Assembly: GCA_036346275.1 (NCBI GenBank)
Contig: CM070715.1
Location: forward strand, 73,457,667 to 73,521,666
Source: Otatea glauca
Lineage: Eukaryota > Streptophyta > Magnoliopsida > Poales > Poaceae
Direction of reading: 5' to 3'
Length of the DNA stretch: 64,000 nt
A program made the translations under genes and the position numbers. Numbering within the stretch: the stretch's first letter is position 1; the number at the start of each line of letters is the position of its first letter. The notes beneath the pieces were generated by a model. It made no database searches, had not been told where the DNA came from, and saw nothing but the letters and a program-made list of their open reading frames with translations. Positions 42,263-53,699 of this stretch are shown piece after piece.

Positions 42263-42640
42263 AAGTTTCACGAAACTACAACTTTTTTGTGCAAGCTATC
42301 AGAAAGCTGCATATTTTAGTTTCTATTTCACAAAACTACAAATTTTAGGAGAACTTATGTCACGAAACTACTGGTTTTAGAATTGACAATTTCTTGTAAC
42401 GAGTCTAATAGCGTAGTCCTACATAGCAGCCTCACGAGCCCCCATTTCCCGTTTAACTCGCACGTAAGGCTACTATGTGAGTCCACATTGTCAAACCCGT
42501 TACAAGAAACATCAATTCTAAAACCCGTAGTTTTGTGACGTAGTTACATACTTTTGTGAAATAAAAAGTAAAATATATAGTTTTTTTTATTATTTGTGCA
42601 AGAAATAATTTATCCATCCTGTAGCTTTATGAAATTTAGT
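42263..42640. mobile_element. Fold-back MITE 2 upstream of THIC
   Basis: The left arm (AAGTTTCACGAAACTACA ... CACAAAACTAC ... TAGAATTGACAATTTCTTGT) and the right arm (ACAAGAAACATCAATTCTA ... GTAGTTTTGTGA ... GCTTTATGAAATTT) are reverse complements over about 150 bp with gaps. Ends about 260 bp before the THIC TATA box. Confidence 0.6.
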
Positions 42641-42897
42641 CTTAACAAAGAAAGATGACGATGGCCCAACAGAACGCGCAGGACCATCTGCAATTCTGCG
42701 TGGATCCTCCTCGTTGGATCCCCAGATATCTCGACCGAAATATCTCGAGCTGCTGTCGCCTCGCCGTCGTTTTCCTCCCTCCCACTCGGCCGTCCGTCCG
42801 TCCGCTTGGTTTGCGTCACCTTGGTCCTCTGTTTTCGCGGCGAGGTGTGGCCACCCGTGCTCTATCCTCCTCCCGTCGGCCCGCATGGCGCGGCCCC

Positions 42898-42905
42898 TAT
42901 AAAAA
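42898..42905 (+). promoter_or_regulatory. THIC TATA box
   Basis: CCCCTATAAAAAAATTCC; a 5' UTR exon would begin about 30 bp later and run to the donor GAG|GTACGC at 43025. Confidence 0.6.
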
Positions 42906-43024
42906 AATTCCGCCACTCTCCAACTCGGCAGCCCTCCCACTCCCCCTCACCCGGCGACGCTTCCATCTCTCGCCTCTCCCCCCTCTTCTGTCTTCTCGCG
43001 GAGGGCCGCCGTCTCTGCCCCGAG

Positions 43025-43650
43025 GTACGCGCTACTCTTGATGCGCCGACCATGTTCTGTTTGCGGCTTAGGCTTTGGGCTTAATTTGCCGATCTGGGCT
43101 AAGAGATTGTGCCAGGGTCAAAGCTTTGCTTGCTTCAGGTCTAGTTGGTCTTCTTGTACCACTGCGATTTAGACGCCTTGTTCCGTCGGAATTTTCCATT
43201 TTTTTCGGCTCAGTCGGGTCGTTTTCTAATGAGGAGGAGGGAGAGTCCATTTTGTAATGGCAACTCATAATTGAGTATGATGCTTTTGCCCTGAAAAAAC
43301 CTGGACAGCAGTGTCTAGGTGCAGAAACGAATATCCGAATGGACGGTAAAAGGTAATAGAAATCAGTCATCGTGAATAAATTCTGAATGGCTCGAGGAAC
43401 CAGAAAAAAGTGTGTGATGTTTGCTGCCCCGGCCTACAAATTGGATGCTTTGTTGTCACCTTATAAATAATATGTTCAGCTACGGCTAGCCTCTTGGGAT
43501 GTTAAAAGCTCCGCAAGTTAGAATTTAGAACGGAAATCAACTTGAAAAGTTTAGAGCGTGTGATTAGAATGGCCGCCACCTAGACCTTAATGAAATCATA
43601 CCTTTAGGAAGCTTACATGGAGATAAGACTTCACTTTTCTGCATTTGCAG
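43025..43650 (+). other. THIC 5' UTR intron
   Basis: Donor CCGAG|GTACGC (43025) and acceptor TTTGCAG|ATATAAG (43650) bound a 626-bp intron that precedes the start codon. The sites were read by eye and fit consensus. Confidence 0.65.
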
Positions 43651-43722
43651 ATATAAGCTATGCATTTTCCAGTCTATAGCAGCCTGTTGTCTGCAGTCAC
43701 TAATCTGTACCTTAAACAGGAA

Positions 43723-46700
43723 ATGGCTGCACTGCAACCCTCATTCTCATCGGCGATGGCCATGAAGAATAGCTGCAGCACCCTGAAGTTCCCCAAAACT
43801 GCACTTTTGCCTGGTTTCGGTGGTGTTTCGCGTCCTCAAGATGTGCAGGACAGAAATGCTAGCTTCACTTGTTCAAGGCCTAAGGCAGCTTCGGTGACTG
43901 ACCAGTCAATAGCAGAGCCAGCAAAATCCAGGCAAAAGAAGCACACAGTTGATCCCTCTGCTCCGGAATTTCTGCCACTCCCATCATTTGAAGAATGCTT
44001 TCCACGGAGCACCAAAGAATCCAGGCAAGAGACCCCCAATGCCCCCCAATTTTTTGTGCTTCACGGCAACTATATTGGAAGTGCCAACACTCTAATTTGC
44101 TGATGTACTGATTATACCATATGTTTTCTGTGATTATGCTCTTCAGTGAAATTGTTCACGAGGAATCAGGTCATGTCCTCAAGGTCCCATTTCGGAGAGT
44201 CCATTTGACCGGAGATCAGAAGCATTTAGATACATATGACACCAGTGGTCCTCAAAACATAAGCCCAAGGATTGGTAACTCACTGGCCTTATTTCTCTTT
44301 CCAAATTGAAGTTCCAAACCAAGTAGACCTCATGTATCATTTTTGTTGGTTCTGCATGCTATGAAAGATCATCAGTTCGGTAGGAAATTATATTATGTTC
44401 CCGTATTTTCACTAACAAAGTTATTCTACCTTCTGGTGTCTTGAATTGCTCTGATATTTTTGTTTACTTAATGTCATATATATTGTCAAATATCCATGCA
44501 CTATTTTCTGTGTTGTTTTTTATACCAATTCATTTCAAAACTAGTAGACCTAATTTCTAGTAGAAAACAAGAACATAAGAGATTAGGTATCCTGCAAATT
44601 GTGATACATGAATTTCCTCAATTTACTAATAGGAGGTCTCTCCCCTGCTGTATTCCCTCAAAAAAAGCTATGTTGCCCTCAATATACAACTCAGGACATA
44701 AGACAGTTTTAATAAGCATTCAATTTTTTTTCGCAGGACTTCCAAAGATAAGGAAGGAATGGATTGACAGGAGGGAGAAGTTAGGTAGTCCTCGATACAC
44801 GCAAATGTATTATGCTAAGCAAGGAATTATGACAGAGGAGATGTTGTACTGTGCCAAACGTGAGAACCTTAGTCCTGAATTTGTCCGATCAGAGGTTGCC
44901 CGTGGACGAGCCATAATTCCCTCCAACAAGAAGCACCTGGAATTGGAACCTATGATTGTTGGAAGAAACTTCCTTGTAAAGGTGAATGCAAACATTGGAA
45001 ACTCAGCTGTTGTGAGCTCCATCGAGGAGGAAGTTCACAAGCTCCAGTGGGCAACAATGTGGGGAGCGGATACTGTCATGGACCTTTCAACAGGGCGCCA
45101 TATCCACGAGACCCGGGAATGGATCCTTCGTAACTCTTCAGTTCCTATTGGAACTGTTCCTATTTACCAAGCACTTGAGAAAGTTAATGGTGTTGCTGAA
45201 AACCTGAGCTGGGAAATTTTTAGAGATACTTTAATTGAACAAGCTGAGCAGGGTGTTGATTACTTCACAATCCATGCTGGTGTGCTGCTTCGTTACATTC
45301 CTCTTACAGCAAAGAGAATGACTGGCATAGTTTCACGTGGTGGCTCTATCCACGCAAAATGGTGCTTAACGTATCACAAGGAGAACTTTGCTTATGAGCA
45401 CTGGGATGAAATTCTTGATATTTGCAATCAGTATGATGTGGCATTATCCATTGGTGATGGTCTGAGGCCAGGTTCTATTTATGATGCAAATGATAGTGCT
45501 CAGTTTGCAGAACTGCTGACTCAAGGGGAACTAACACGTCGAGCATGGGAGAAAGATGTGCAGGTGAGAATAATACGAGTAAACTGAAATATATAAAGTT
45601 GATGCGTTTTACAATATCAACATATTCTGATATGTACCATCATAGTTTCATGTTCTTATTTTTTCTATTTCAATGATCAAGAATATGATGTTGTGAATAA
45701 ACTTTCATTATGCAATTTTGATGAAAATTATATTGACAAGATTATTAAATATTCAAATAAAGATATTGTTAAAAAATGCTATCCATCATGGATAACTGCA
45801 TATTCAAATTCTGTGTTGATGGTAATTGATGAGATGAATAAATCAGGGCCTATATAGATCAGAATATAGAACATATTGTGAGGATCATTGCTCAAAACTC
45901 GTTGGATTCAAAAATATTGGCTTGGTTTATACATAGGATTAAAATGAATATTTCAAGTAACTGAAACATAGTAGAATTAAGCCTTTCACTGCAACTGAAT
46001 ATGATTGCCAGATCTGCAAGTTGTATATTAAACATAAAATACGCCACTTCTAATAGGATATACATTTTCTGTTTAGCATCTAATCAATGCTGCATCCACG
46101 AGGCCATGACTAATGTGTCATTTATTTTGGTAGCCATGTATTTATAGACATATTCATTTATAGTTCAATGCAGTTTTCCTTAGTGAATAAGCTTATCATC
46201 TACTTCTTTTCTTGCCTATTATCATACACTTTATGAATTCATCCAGATCAACACATGAGAAAATATTAAAGATGAAAATTCTTGATTGTAAATGATGTGC
46301 TCTAAATGATGAATCATTTTTATTGGCCTAGTAAACCAATGGTTGAAACTTGGAACAGTATTATCTGAATGATGAATTGTTTTTATTCGCTAGGTAACTC
46401 AGTAGTTGAAATTTTCGCTAAAAAAATAATTCAATAGTTGAAACTTGGGAACAAGTCATTCTAATATTTCTCAACTTCTAGGTGATGAATGAAGGCCCAG
46501 GGCACATTCCGATGCATAAAATTCCCGAGAACATGGAGAAACAACTGGAGTGGTGCAATGAAGCACCTTTCTATACATTGGGTCCATTAACAACTGATAT
46601 TGCACCTGGTTATGATCACATCACCTCAGCCATTGGTGCTGCCAACATTGGGGCTCTTGGCACTGCACTTCTTTGTTATGTAACACCAAAGGAGCACCTT

Positions 46701-47156
46701 GGGTTGCCTAACCGTGATGATGTCAAGGCAGGCGTGATATCCTACAAAATTGCTGCTCATGCTGCTGATTTGGCAAAGGGCCATCCCTATGCACAAGCAT
46801 GGGACGACGCACTAAGCAAGGCAAGGTTTGAGTTTAGATGGCTGGACCAATTTGCTTTATCTCTGGATCCAGTAACAGCTATGGCTTTCCACGATGAAAC
46901 ATTACCGTCTGAGGGTGCCAAAGTAGCACACTTCTGCTCAATGTGTGGTCCCAAGTTTTGTTCAATGAAAATCACGGAGGACATTAGAAAGTATGCTGAT
47001 GAGCATGGTTACGGGACAGTAGAGGAAGCTGTGAGACAAGGAATGAATGCTATGAGTGCTGAATTTTTAGCTGCAAGGAAAACAATTAGTGGGGAACAAC
47101 ATGGTGAAGCTGGAGGGGAGATCTATGTGCCAGAAAGCTATGCAGCTAGCCCATAA
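43723..47156 (+). CDS. THIC: Phosphomethylpyrimidine synthase (thiamine biosynthesis, THIC), chloroplastic
   Basis: Four coding exons: 43723-44024, 44147-44274, 44737-45563, 46482-47156; frames join exactly to 643 codons, the usual plant THIC length. It converts aminoimidazole ribotide to hydroxymethylpyrimidine phosphate by radical-SAM chemistry in the plastid stroma. Residues 1 to about 70 are Ser/Lys-rich and transit-peptide-like. Conserved blocks include ISPRIGLPKIRKEWIDRR, MWGADTVMDLSTGRHIHETR, QGVDYFTIHAGVLLRYIP, SRGGSIHAKWC and MNEGPGHIPMHK. The 4Fe-4S motif CSMCGPKFC (C571, C574, C579) is intact. An in-frame ATG at 43660 lies upstream; I prefer 43723, which gives the family N-terminus MAALQPSF. 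Intron 2 is GC-AG (44025-44146). A TPP riboswitch in the 3' UTR provides feedback control. Confidence 0.96.
44025..44146 (+). other. THIC intron 2, non-canonical GC-AG
   Basis: Exon 2 must end ...AAAGAATCCAG at 44024 to join in frame with TGAAATTGTTCACG (Ser-Glu-Ile-Val-His). The intron starts GCAAGAG and ends CTCTTCAG. CAG|GCAAGA is the strong extended context seen at GC donors. Reading on without splicing adds missense residues and a stop at 44101. Confidence 0.85.
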
Positions 47157-47157
47157 G

Positions 47158-48293
47158 GTCAGTCTGTTTTGTATCATGTAAAATTTGCCCTGTGAGAGAT
47201 CACACATGAAACTGTTGTTCTGAAAAGGTAGGCTTGCTTACACAGTATGAAACAGTTAGCTATCTAGGAGTAAATTGGTTATAATATAGATAAGTTATCA
47301 ATATATGCTTACTATCTTCAAACAACATTGGCGAGATAGCAGTTTTGTTACTTAAGTAATTTTGTACTTATTAGTCATCTTGCATTGAAGTATATTTCTC
47401 AATTAGCAATAGTGAATAAGTGCTTCACAAGGACTCTTGAGTCTATAACCATGCTGCTAATCCTTTTACATCAGAAATATTTCACAAAACTAAACATATT
47501 GTTGTACATTTTTAGCCACATACGCTTTCTTCAGTTAAGTTTCTTAGCCATAGATACTTCCTTTCTGATCTCGTGCATTGGAACATATCATAATTATATT
47601 GCTCTATCTGCTCGTATTTCATATTGTAATGCCATCTAATCTGGTTACTTCCTTGCACAAAAAAGTGTGAAATTTCTCCTACACTGAGAAAGCTTTTATC
47701 TGCCTTTCAAAAGCCAGTGTTGAATTAAATAAGCGATGTGCTGGAATGGTTGTAGAGAAGCAAGTTTTAAATATCATGATTAATGTGATTGAGAATGAGA
47801 CATTCTTTAATTTGGAGCCCACTTTATGCCGGTTTCAGTGCTTTTACGTCAGAATGTAATTGTATGCTGTCCTTTTTTAGTAACAGCATTTTCTCCTCTC
47901 TGTTGGTATAAACTTCTACTTGTGATTTGAGGGCCGTAAACAAACCATTGGTGTCTTAGACTTGCATAACGTATTAATGTGAATACACAACGTTTTGATA
48001 TCTGTAATATGTCATCAGAACTCAGAAATACAAAATTTATGCAGATCTCCTTGGCAGCCATCAATTATGGGTGATGCAGATTTGCCGGCTAGGGTGTTGT
48101 CAGCAGCACTTCTACCATCCTAATGTTAGGAGGTGGTAAGCAGTATACACAATTTAAATAAAGCTGGTATTGCTTAGCTTCAGTCTGTTAATGTCATCAT
48201 GGATTGTAATAAAAGAAAACTCTATGTTGTGCTCCTTTGTGTTATATATATCTTCTCTTCTTCGTACCACTATGGGATTGTTAGTGATGAAAG
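47158..48293 (+). other. THIC 3' UTR intron region
   Basis: Directly after the stop codon TAA (47154-47156) comes a strong donor AAG|GTCAGT at 47158. Candidate acceptors are ATGCAG at about 48044, TTGGCAG at about 48057, and GATGCAG at about 48079. Known plant THIC transcripts splice an intron right after the stop, so this layout is expected. No coding in the interval; short frames are not supported. Confidence 0.65.
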
Positions 48294-48415
48294 TTGCACC
48301 AGGGGTGCCTGTGTTCTCAACGATCTGAAGGCCCCTTGGCCTGGATTGTTGTGAGATGGGCTGAGAAAGTCCCTTTGAACCTGAACAGGATAATGCCTGC
48401 GAAGGGAGTGTGCAA
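48294..48415 (+). promoter_or_regulatory. TPP (THI-box) riboswitch in THIC 3' UTR
   Basis: Closing stem TTGCAC (48294-48299) pairs with GTGCAA (48410-48415). Between lie the aptamer signatures GGGGTGCC, GGGCTGAGAAAGTCCC (the CUGAGA element), TTTGAACCTGAACAGG (the ACCTGA element) and ATAATGCCTGCGAAGGGA. The P3 arm is extended (about 48319-48357), as in plants. In plant THIC the aptamer controls 3' UTR splicing: TPP binding releases a donor, the processed poly(A) site is lost and the mRNA becomes less stable. A good acceptor TTTTCCAG|GAAAC lies 21 nt after the aptamer (48436), fitting that mechanism. Confidence 0.95.
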
Positions 48416-48436
48416 TTCTATTTTCATGTTTTCCAG

Positions 48437-49452
48437 GAAACACTCAAACCTTTTGTTGGAAATCATGCCACCAAATGTTCCAGAATGATGGAGCTCAGCA
48501 ACTGGAGATACCTGTTTCTTACGACTGAGCAACATGGTAATATCACGTGATTATCGTCAAGCAGCTAATATGTTAGCATTTCTCCAAGAGGTGAGGATTT
48601 TTTTTACAGATATAGCGTCATCATGCCATATGACAAATTTAGTCATACATTTAGTTAAATTTCAGTACATCCATTTAATTTTGCAAAGCGTTCTCCGTGT
48701 CCTATATAATCTATTTCTGCATCATCTGTCTACATATATCTACAAAATTATAAAACAAGATATCTAAGACTCAACAGATTGGAGTTTTTTTTTAAGTTGT
48801 ACAAATATTAAAGCATGAATGAAGGGTAGACGGCGATTATTTACCCCTTCGCTTGCTTCAAGATTGGTGCAACTTGTATTAGGAGGAAAAGCATAGAAGC
48901 ACTATAATTGGAGTTTTAGCTGCATCCCACTTGTCAATTGATAGCAAAAATAGTAACCAGATTCCATTTGACTTGATCATATGGAAGGTATCTATTAAGA
49001 ACTGATTTTGTGGAATGACTAGGAGACTCTTGCTTTTTTTTCAACTAATTTTTTGCCCTTTCCATTGGAATGATCAAATGTTGCATTTGCACCTTATGTT
49101 CAAATTATATCAAAATTCTCACCATGGGAAGTTTTGAAGTTAAGAATTCATGCATGATTGTGTACCTATATTCTAAAAATCTGGCAGCATTTTTTAAGTA
49201 CAGATCCTTCTTGGTTTATGACCACTAGTTGCTCACCAAAATTAAGGCAGTTCACACTTGTTTAGGCTACTGTTCAGTTCACAGCTAGAGTTAAGACATA
49301 CCGTAAAAATATGGCAAATTGGGCCACACAAGCGCAGCGAAAAACTTATGTACATCAGTTTTGTTGGCCGATTTTGAGGCTACAAAATGTGTGGCAATTC
49401 TAGTCCTCGTAAGGATGCTGTAGCCTGTAGGCATCAACCATAGAGGCCCACA
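48437..49452. other. THIC distal 3' UTR and intergenic
   Basis: Probably includes the long 3' UTR form of THIC at its beginning. No coding region or transposon termini recognised in the rest. Confidence 0.4.
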
Positions 49453-49460
49453 GCCCCATG

Positions 49461-49736
49461 TAGTGGTGGAACTAGACCATTTTCAATGAGGATACAGCTT
49501 CACACGCGTAACTCTAGTCTTGTATGATGATTCCATAACATCATAAATCAAAACATATATTTGAAATTTGCTAAAAGTACAATACAAATAGTTCTAGGGT
49601 TTTATAAATCCCAAACAACCAAAATCAAAATCAATTCAGTCAACAAATTTGATCCACTAAAGAGGTAATGTCCTGACGTTTTTCAAACTTTTGAGGGTGC
49701 CGTGCATACCCGGCACCCCACCTAAATCTGCCCCTG
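49461..49736. mobile_element. hAT-type MITE with perfect 8-bp duplication
   Basis: GCCCCATG occurs at 49453-49460 and 49737-49744. The ends TAGTGGTGGAACTAG and ...AAATCTGCCCCTG are degenerate inverted copies of the CAG.GGCGGAACTAG type. Non-coding, AT-rich, 276 bp. Confidence 0.78.
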
Positions 49737-49744
49737 GCCCCATG

Positions 49745-50462
49745 CTTTATCCTTGGAGAACATAATTTCAGTTTTACCTTCTGACGTTATAATCATGCTT
49801 CTTGATCGATTTCTTACTGCCTACTCCACCCTTTGGTGAACTATATTGCCTTTTCTTTTCTTTTTTAGACGTACTATATTACGCTGTTACATATGTTCCA
49901 AATACGATGACTGACGTGAAATGCCAAGAGAAATGTCGAGTGAAATATGTTAGGAAGTTGCTCGTGGATGGAGTCTTACGCTTCTTGAGGTGCTGCCGTT
50001 GATCTATGCCTATGTTCGTTAACCACTTGGGAGATAAATGCTATTCTGATTGTGCTCCAGCGGTGTGGTCTTAAATTTCTACAGAGCTGAGCTAGACACC
50101 CGTTTTCCGTGACGTCGCAGCACAATTTGTCACCCTGCTATTGTGTCATCTCTGAAGTTCACTCTGTTTATTGCTAGCGAGCTCAGATGTTAACTAGTAT
50201 AAAATTCCAGTCTAATTTATATCGGTTTTTGCATCCTTATTTATTTCGATATGGAATAAGGCTATGCCGCTTTATTGATCTATCTACTTTTTACTGCTTC
50301 GTGTACTGATATTTTGCTATGTTCAATCTGACTGAAAATAGGAGGAGAATAACATAAACAAGTTCGAGAATGTGCACGGTTGGCCCAAGATCAAACGAGG
50401 ATTTTTCTTAACCAAATGACAAATCTAGAGATTTAGCAGGCTTTAGCTTTACCAGAGTTAAG
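49745..50462. other. Intergenic, nothing recognised
   Basis: No supported feature. Confidence 0.4.
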
Positions 50463-50690
50463 AGCTGTTTGGCACAGCTCCAGCTCCACTAAAATCCGTT
50501 GAGTTGGTGGAGTAGGGTATTTTTAGCTCTAGAAATTTATGGAGTTGAAGCTATGGGTACATGAGTGTTTAGGTGAGTCATCTTGTTTACATTTTAGACT
50601 AAAAATATAAACTTAATTCATTTTATTTTAACTTACAAGTTCTAGATTTGAGGTGGAGCTAAGATCTAGAGCTATGACAAATAAATCCTA
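50463..50690. mobile_element. Possible small MITE
   Basis: AGCTGTTTGGCACAGCTCCA near the left and the reverse of ...TAGAGCTATGACAAATAAAT at the right are loosely inverted, a pattern common in grass MITEs with TTTGGCA ends. The target duplication is not convincing. Confidence 0.35.
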
Positions 50691-50859
50691 AGATCCCCGA
50701 CCTCCTATCATGTTGAGGTGTGACTGATCGTCCATTGATGATACACCGGACGTCACTAGCAAACCTTTTCTCTGTTTCAAATAGGTCAGCTAAACATGCC
50801 TCGTCTCTTGGACTTCCGATTCTCCACCGGAGCATCCCGACATTGTATGGTTTAGAAAC

Positions 50860-51101
50860 CAGAGGCGGAACACAAGTACATATACTAAATATAAAAACTA
50901 TCAAATCGATATATTATAGTTGAAATTTAAATGCATGTAATATAGTATTAGTATGTAAATATGCAAGAGGAAAAAATTACTTTTTATTGCCACCGTCTGA
51001 AAGAAAAAATTTGACAAATAAAATCTGCAGACGGCAGAATTTCTCGTGGTGGGCAAGGGGGGCTGGAGCCCCACCAAGCCCACCCGCTGGCTCCGCCTCT
51101 G
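50860..51101. mobile_element. hAT-type MITE with perfect 8-bp duplication
   Basis: TTAGAAAC occurs at 50852-50859 and 51102-51109. The ends CAGAGGCGGAAC and ...GGCTCCGCCTCTG are inverted copies with one mismatch. 242 bp, non-coding. The terminus resembles the 49461-49736 element, so the two may be distant relatives. Confidence 0.85.
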
Positions 51102-51673
51102 TTAGAAACCCAAGCTCGAAACTTGGGGATTTAGATTGAACCGTTTCCTGTGAAATTTATGTATGCCGAACAATTCGCAACCTATTCCACTTGAGGAGAA
51201 TATTTTCGAAGATCATACCCCAATCATGTCATCCATGAACACTGAACAGGCTCCTCTAGCCATCTCTCAATGAAGGCTGATGGCGTGCACCAGTCGATTC
51301 GACACACTGAAATTAGCCACATAAAAAGGACTAGGATCAGCCAGGGGTCCTTCCTCTTGAAACACCCACGCACCTCACCTGTTCGAACCGTTCATCAGGA
51401 GTTCAAACGTTAGTAAGGCCCCGTTTGGGAGAGCTTGGGCTTGTGCAAAACCTTGCCCCAACAAACAGCTTTAATGGACAGGCCGGTCACCCAAACAGAA
51501 CAGCTTTTCAAACAATATGATCAATTGCAAAATGAACAATTTTCAAAGAGGGACGATCCAGGTACCGAGAAAACTGCAAATTGCTGCAAGCGTTGAGATA
51601 GCTGGTTTCTGATATGTGCAAGAGTTGATGGATGTTATTAATGGCCTCTCGAACCTCCTAGGAACACGTCTAA

Positions 51674-52046
51674 GGATGCGTTTGGTTCATGGGTAAAGAC
51701 TGGATGGGATGGCCTTATACATCTTTTTTCATTGGTCCTGCTGTTTGGTTGGATGAATGAGTGGATAAGGGTAGCCAACTTTCAAGAATATTCCTCGTAG
51801 ATGCTAGATGAGTCTATTCTATGAAATTGGCTAGATGAGCTCATCCAACTTTCATCCCACCCATTTCATCCCTCCAAATTTGGACTCCTATCCACCATCC
51901 AACTCTCATTCCTCCAACCAAACAAAAATTTGGCTTATCCTATCCATCTCCTATCCCTTCAACCAAATATAAACTTGGATGGCTTCATTCCTACTACGAT
52001 GGATGGCCTCATCCTATCCACCCTTTTTCTTTAAATCAAACGGAAC
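51674..52046. mobile_element. Possible hAT-like MITE rich in GGATGG/CCATCC words
   Basis: Ends GGATGCGTTTGGTTC and ...AAATCAAACGGAACC are inverted copies. The interior contains inverted GGATGG/CCATCC and GATGAG/CTCATC words, making it partly self-complementary. Target duplication unclear (possibly CTAA). Confidence 0.5.
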
Positions 52047-52179
52047 CTAAACCTCCTGATCAAGCCAATATCGGGATAATATCGGCCTGCTAGTTTGATC
52101 TTTGAACGATGGCATCTGTTGCTCCAAAGAAGATAAAACTTTGGTATGTACTCCGCTCACACAGGACCTTAAAATATAA

Positions 52180-52210
52180 CTAGTCAACTGTCCATGCGTT
52201 GCTATGGAAA
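52180..52210 (-). mobile_element. Helitron 3' terminus, minus orientation
   Basis: The minus strand reads CCATAGCAACGCATGG (stem CCAT(A)GC-AAC-GCATGG), 8 nt, then CTAG before T (52180), the Helitron 3' layout. The 5' end should lie to the right but was not found; the element may be short or decayed. Confidence 0.5.
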
Positions 52211-52407
52211 ACCACAATTGAATGCAATGTGGTGCACTGGAAATCCGTAAACATTTGTTTCTTGTTGAATAGTTGTCGCAATGGTTATCTCGCATAAATA
52301 TGTATTGTCTAAGCAATATTCCTCACCTAAGTAGATGGCACCCACATGCATCCGATCTGCAACATGTGCAGTAGAGACAATTGGGGCTGCAAATGCCTCT
52401 AGCCTAC

Positions 52408-52555
52408 TTCCCTATGAATTATATGATTTTGCTTTATTTGTTAGGGAATTTCGTCATAACGACAAATCTCCAGGAAATTACCCTAATACCCTATGAATTA
52501 ATGACTTTGATTTATTTGTTTGGGAATTTCGACAAATCTCCAGAAAATTACCTAC
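52408..52555. repeat. Two-copy tandem duplication, about 75 bp
   Basis: CCCTATGAATTA.ATGA.TTTG, TTTATTTGTT.GGGAATTTCG and GACAAATCTCCAG.AAATTACC occur in order twice, beginning at about 52408 and 52490. Confidence 0.8.
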
Positions 52556-53009
52556 AACTCGCGGAACCTGACTTCCACGTGCACCAACATGCCTCTTCAT
52601 CTCTCTTCATACCTTCGGCATGTAATAGTTAGGTAATGCCTAGCAATGATAAACTAAAAATAAGAATTAGTGAAGTAAAAAAAAATCCTTCTCACCTCCT
52701 ATCTTCCCATTCCTTCTCCACACATTCCAGCGGTCCAACCGCCCACATCTTACCCAACCCTGGCAGCCTCCTATCCCGTCTGTGGTCCTGTTTGAGATAG
52801 CTTCTGATTGTGCAGATTCTGGATTCTCCAAGAATCAGATTGATGATAGTTTCTAATTTTGTACTAAGTCCTAATCGCTGCCCAGAATTATCAATCACCA
52901 CGTAAAGCAACTAAATAGGCGAAATTTTTACTGTATCGGTCTTGTTGAAAAATTTTATTGCGAAAATAGCCTCCGTGCAGTTTCTTTTGCAAAAATAGCC
53001 CCCCTTCGC

Positions 53010-53255
53010 ACTACCAGAGCGCTGCATATGGCATTCTCACGGTACCCGAGCGCTGCATTGGCATTTTCGCACTATCCGAATGCTGCAATGGCAGAACCAC
53101 GGCACTCGAGCGTTGCTTTTGGCAGGCCCTGCTGCATGCGGGAAAGCCGCGCCACCCAGGCGTTGCAAATGGGCGGTCCCACCACATGCATCACAACCCA
53201 GGCTCTGCAATTAGCAAAGCAGCGGAACCTAGGCACTACATTCGGTGGGCCCCAC
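53010..53255. repeat. Degenerate minisatellite, 30-47-bp units
   Basis: About seven units share CCGAGCG.TGCA..TGGCA-like sequence with variable GC-rich spacers (near 53016, 53041, 53071, 53101, 53148, 53192, 53225). It opens a 110-residue frame at 53028-53360 that is a product of the repeat, not a supported gene. Confidence 0.6.
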
Positions 53256-53699
53256 CACCGCCAGCAGCAGAGGCGGGCCGCGGTGCGCTTTCAGCGTGTG
53301 CATGGTAACATGTGTTGCACGCTAGAGGCCAGCCCCAAGCTGAGCTCTGTCCAGTGCTGATTTACGTCGCATTGTTATGTCCCATTCGCACGCCAAAAGC
53401 ACCCACAGACCGCCTGTTATCCCGTGCATGCTCTCCGAAGGGCGCTATAAATTACGAGTCTTACAATGGTCTGTGAACATCGAAAGTTCGAGGAGGGAAA
53501 CAAACCAGAGGAAGAGCGTGAGAGACGGCCGATTATCCCATGCATGCTCTCCGAAAGCCCTGTTTTGTCTCTCTACACCGTGGGACCCCCTGTCAGCCAT
53601 TCAACACAAAGCTCAAATGGGATGCGTTTAAGGCAGAAGGCGTATTCAGCGCTGAGAAAACGTATTTCACTTTTTAGTTCTTTTTCCCAAACCTAGGTA

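Noticed and set aside
43660..43722. Upstream in-frame ATG of THIC
   Set aside because: It would add 21 residues not expected in plant THIC; the ATG at 43723 gives the expected MAALQP start, though the upstream one cannot be fully excluded.
53028..53360. 110-residue open frame as a gene
   Set aside because: It is created by the GC-rich minisatellite and has no recognisable domain.
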